Positions 6,357 through 6,933 of a DNA stretch of 6,933 bases are shown piece after piece. Location of the stretch: NCBI GenBank assembly GCA_028701435.1, contig JAQVQT010000097.1, positions 1 to 6,933 on the forward strand, written 5' to 3'. This DNA is from Smithellaceae bacterium (GTDB lineage: Bacteria > Desulfobacterota > Syntrophia > Syntrophales > Smithellaceae). The notes under the pieces are model-generated. The model ran no database searches. It had not been told where the DNA came from and saw only the letters and a list, made by a program, of their open reading frames with translations. Both the position numbers and the translations under genes were made by a program. Each line of letters begins with the position of its first letter. Position 1 is the first letter of the stretch.

Positions 6357-6933
6357 ACCTTTTCTCCTTCTTGCGGTAAAATCAAACTAAAGGTGCTGCC
6401 CTGGCCCCAGACACTTTCCAGCCGGATTTCGCCGCCCAGCAAATGAGCCAGCTTCTTGCAGATGGACAAACCCAGCCCCGTGCCATCATACTTTCTCGTC
6501 GTGCCGGATTCAATCTGCCGGAAAGGATTAAAAAGAACTCCAATGTCTTCCGGTTTGATGCCGATTCCCGAATCGGCGACGGCGATCACAATTTTCCCAT
6601 TTTGAATTTCGCATTTCAACCGGACAAAACCCTGCTCTGTGAACTTGATGGCGTTGCTCAACAGGTTCAGCAAAATCTGCTCCACACGACGGCGGTCGCT
6701 TTTCATCAGGCCGATTTCCGGCGCGATTTCCGCTGTTAGTTTCAGATTCTTGTTTTCCGCCAGCGGCTGTGAGGTTTTAATGACTTTCTCCACGGTCTCC
6801 CGCAGATTGAAAGTTTCAGAGACCACGTTGAGCTGTTCCGCTTCAATCTTGGAAATGTCCAGAACATCGTTGATGAGGCTCAGCAAATGCCTGGCGCTGT
6901 TGTAAACCATCTTGAGCTGCTTTTCCTGCTCTT
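6353..6933 (-). CDS. Sensor histidine kinase, C-terminal fragment (HisKA end plus HATPase_c)
   Basis: The frame is open to the right edge, giving the last 192 residues; an internal ATG at 6910 is not the true start, because EQEKQLK precedes it in frame inside what is clearly the dimerisation helix. The fragment begins in the second helix of a HisKA domain (HLLSLINDVLDISKIEAEQL), so the phosphorylated His lies just off the window. The HATPase_c domain is complete: N box LLNLLSNAIKFT (Mg-binding Asn at fragment residue 93), G1 box DSGIGI (from 120), F box LFNPFRQIE, G2 box GTGLGLSIC (from 150) and the closing strand motif GQGSTFSLILP. All ATP-binding motifs are intact, so this is an active-looking kinase core. 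The protein ends right after this domain, so it carries no C-terminal receiver of its own; the separate receiver encoded next door may fill that role. Sensor domains are outside the window. The gene is the first visible member of a kinase, regulator, HD-GYP operon whose promoter is not in the window. Confidence 0.95.
   Translation of the reverse strand, partial: EQEKQLKMVYNSARHLLSLINDVLDISKIEAEQLNVVSETFNLRETVEKVIKTSQPLAENKNLKLTAEIAPEIGLMKSDRRRVEQILLNLLSNAIKFTEQGFVRLKCEIQNGKIVIAVADSGIGIKPEDIGVLFNPFRQIESGTTRKYDGTGLGLSICKKLAHLLGGEIRLESVWGQGSTFSLILPQEGEKV
6364..6369 (-). promoter_or_regulatory. Ribosome binding site of the response regulator gene
   Basis: AAGGAG, a near-perfect Shine-Dalgarno sequence, lies within the last codons of the kinase gene, 7 bases before the ATG at 6356. 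It confirms this start and allows independent initiation as well as coupling. Confidence 0.8.

Overview
The window looks like chromosomal DNA of a Gram-negative bacterium. It holds an envelope-type DUF748 (AsmA-like) protein, a lipoprotein with a lipobox, and a two-component/cyclic-di-GMP signalling cluster with REC, PAS, HD-GYP and histidine kinase domains. Dense packing, moderate-to-high GC and this gene content would fit a Desulfobacterota-like (former deltaproteobacterial) genome. That placement is an inference from gene style only; there is no rRNA or marker gene here.

Layout: five protein genes fill almost all of the window, in two convergent blocks. The left block is on the + strand, bases 1 to 4114. 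It has a large DUF748 protein whose start lies off the left edge, then, after a 35-base gap, a predicted outer-membrane lipoprotein with a DUF4185/DUF5005-like beta-propeller. The right block is on the - strand, bases 6933 down to 4124. It has the C-terminal part of a histidine kinase (start off the right edge), a 125-residue single-domain response regulator overlapping it by four bases (ATGA), and a 614-residue REC-PAS-PAS-HD-GYP protein starting 10 bases after the regulator's stop. The blocks meet tail to tail with only 9 bases between stop codons.

How the genes probably work together: the kinase and the two receiver proteins form a translationally coupled signalling operon whose readable output is an HD-GYP phosphodiesterase, so the likely effect is lowering of cyclic-di-GMP. 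The receiver of the single-domain regulator and that of the HD-GYP protein resemble each other closely enough to suggest a shared origin. The + strand pair is an envelope module of unknown exact function; nothing in the sequence ties it to the signalling operon beyond adjacency.

I saw no RNA gene, CRISPR array, insertion sequence, phage gene, attachment site or origin, and no gene-free stretch over 300 bases. Nothing here clearly amounts to a previously undescribed system; the findings below are modest and scored accordingly.
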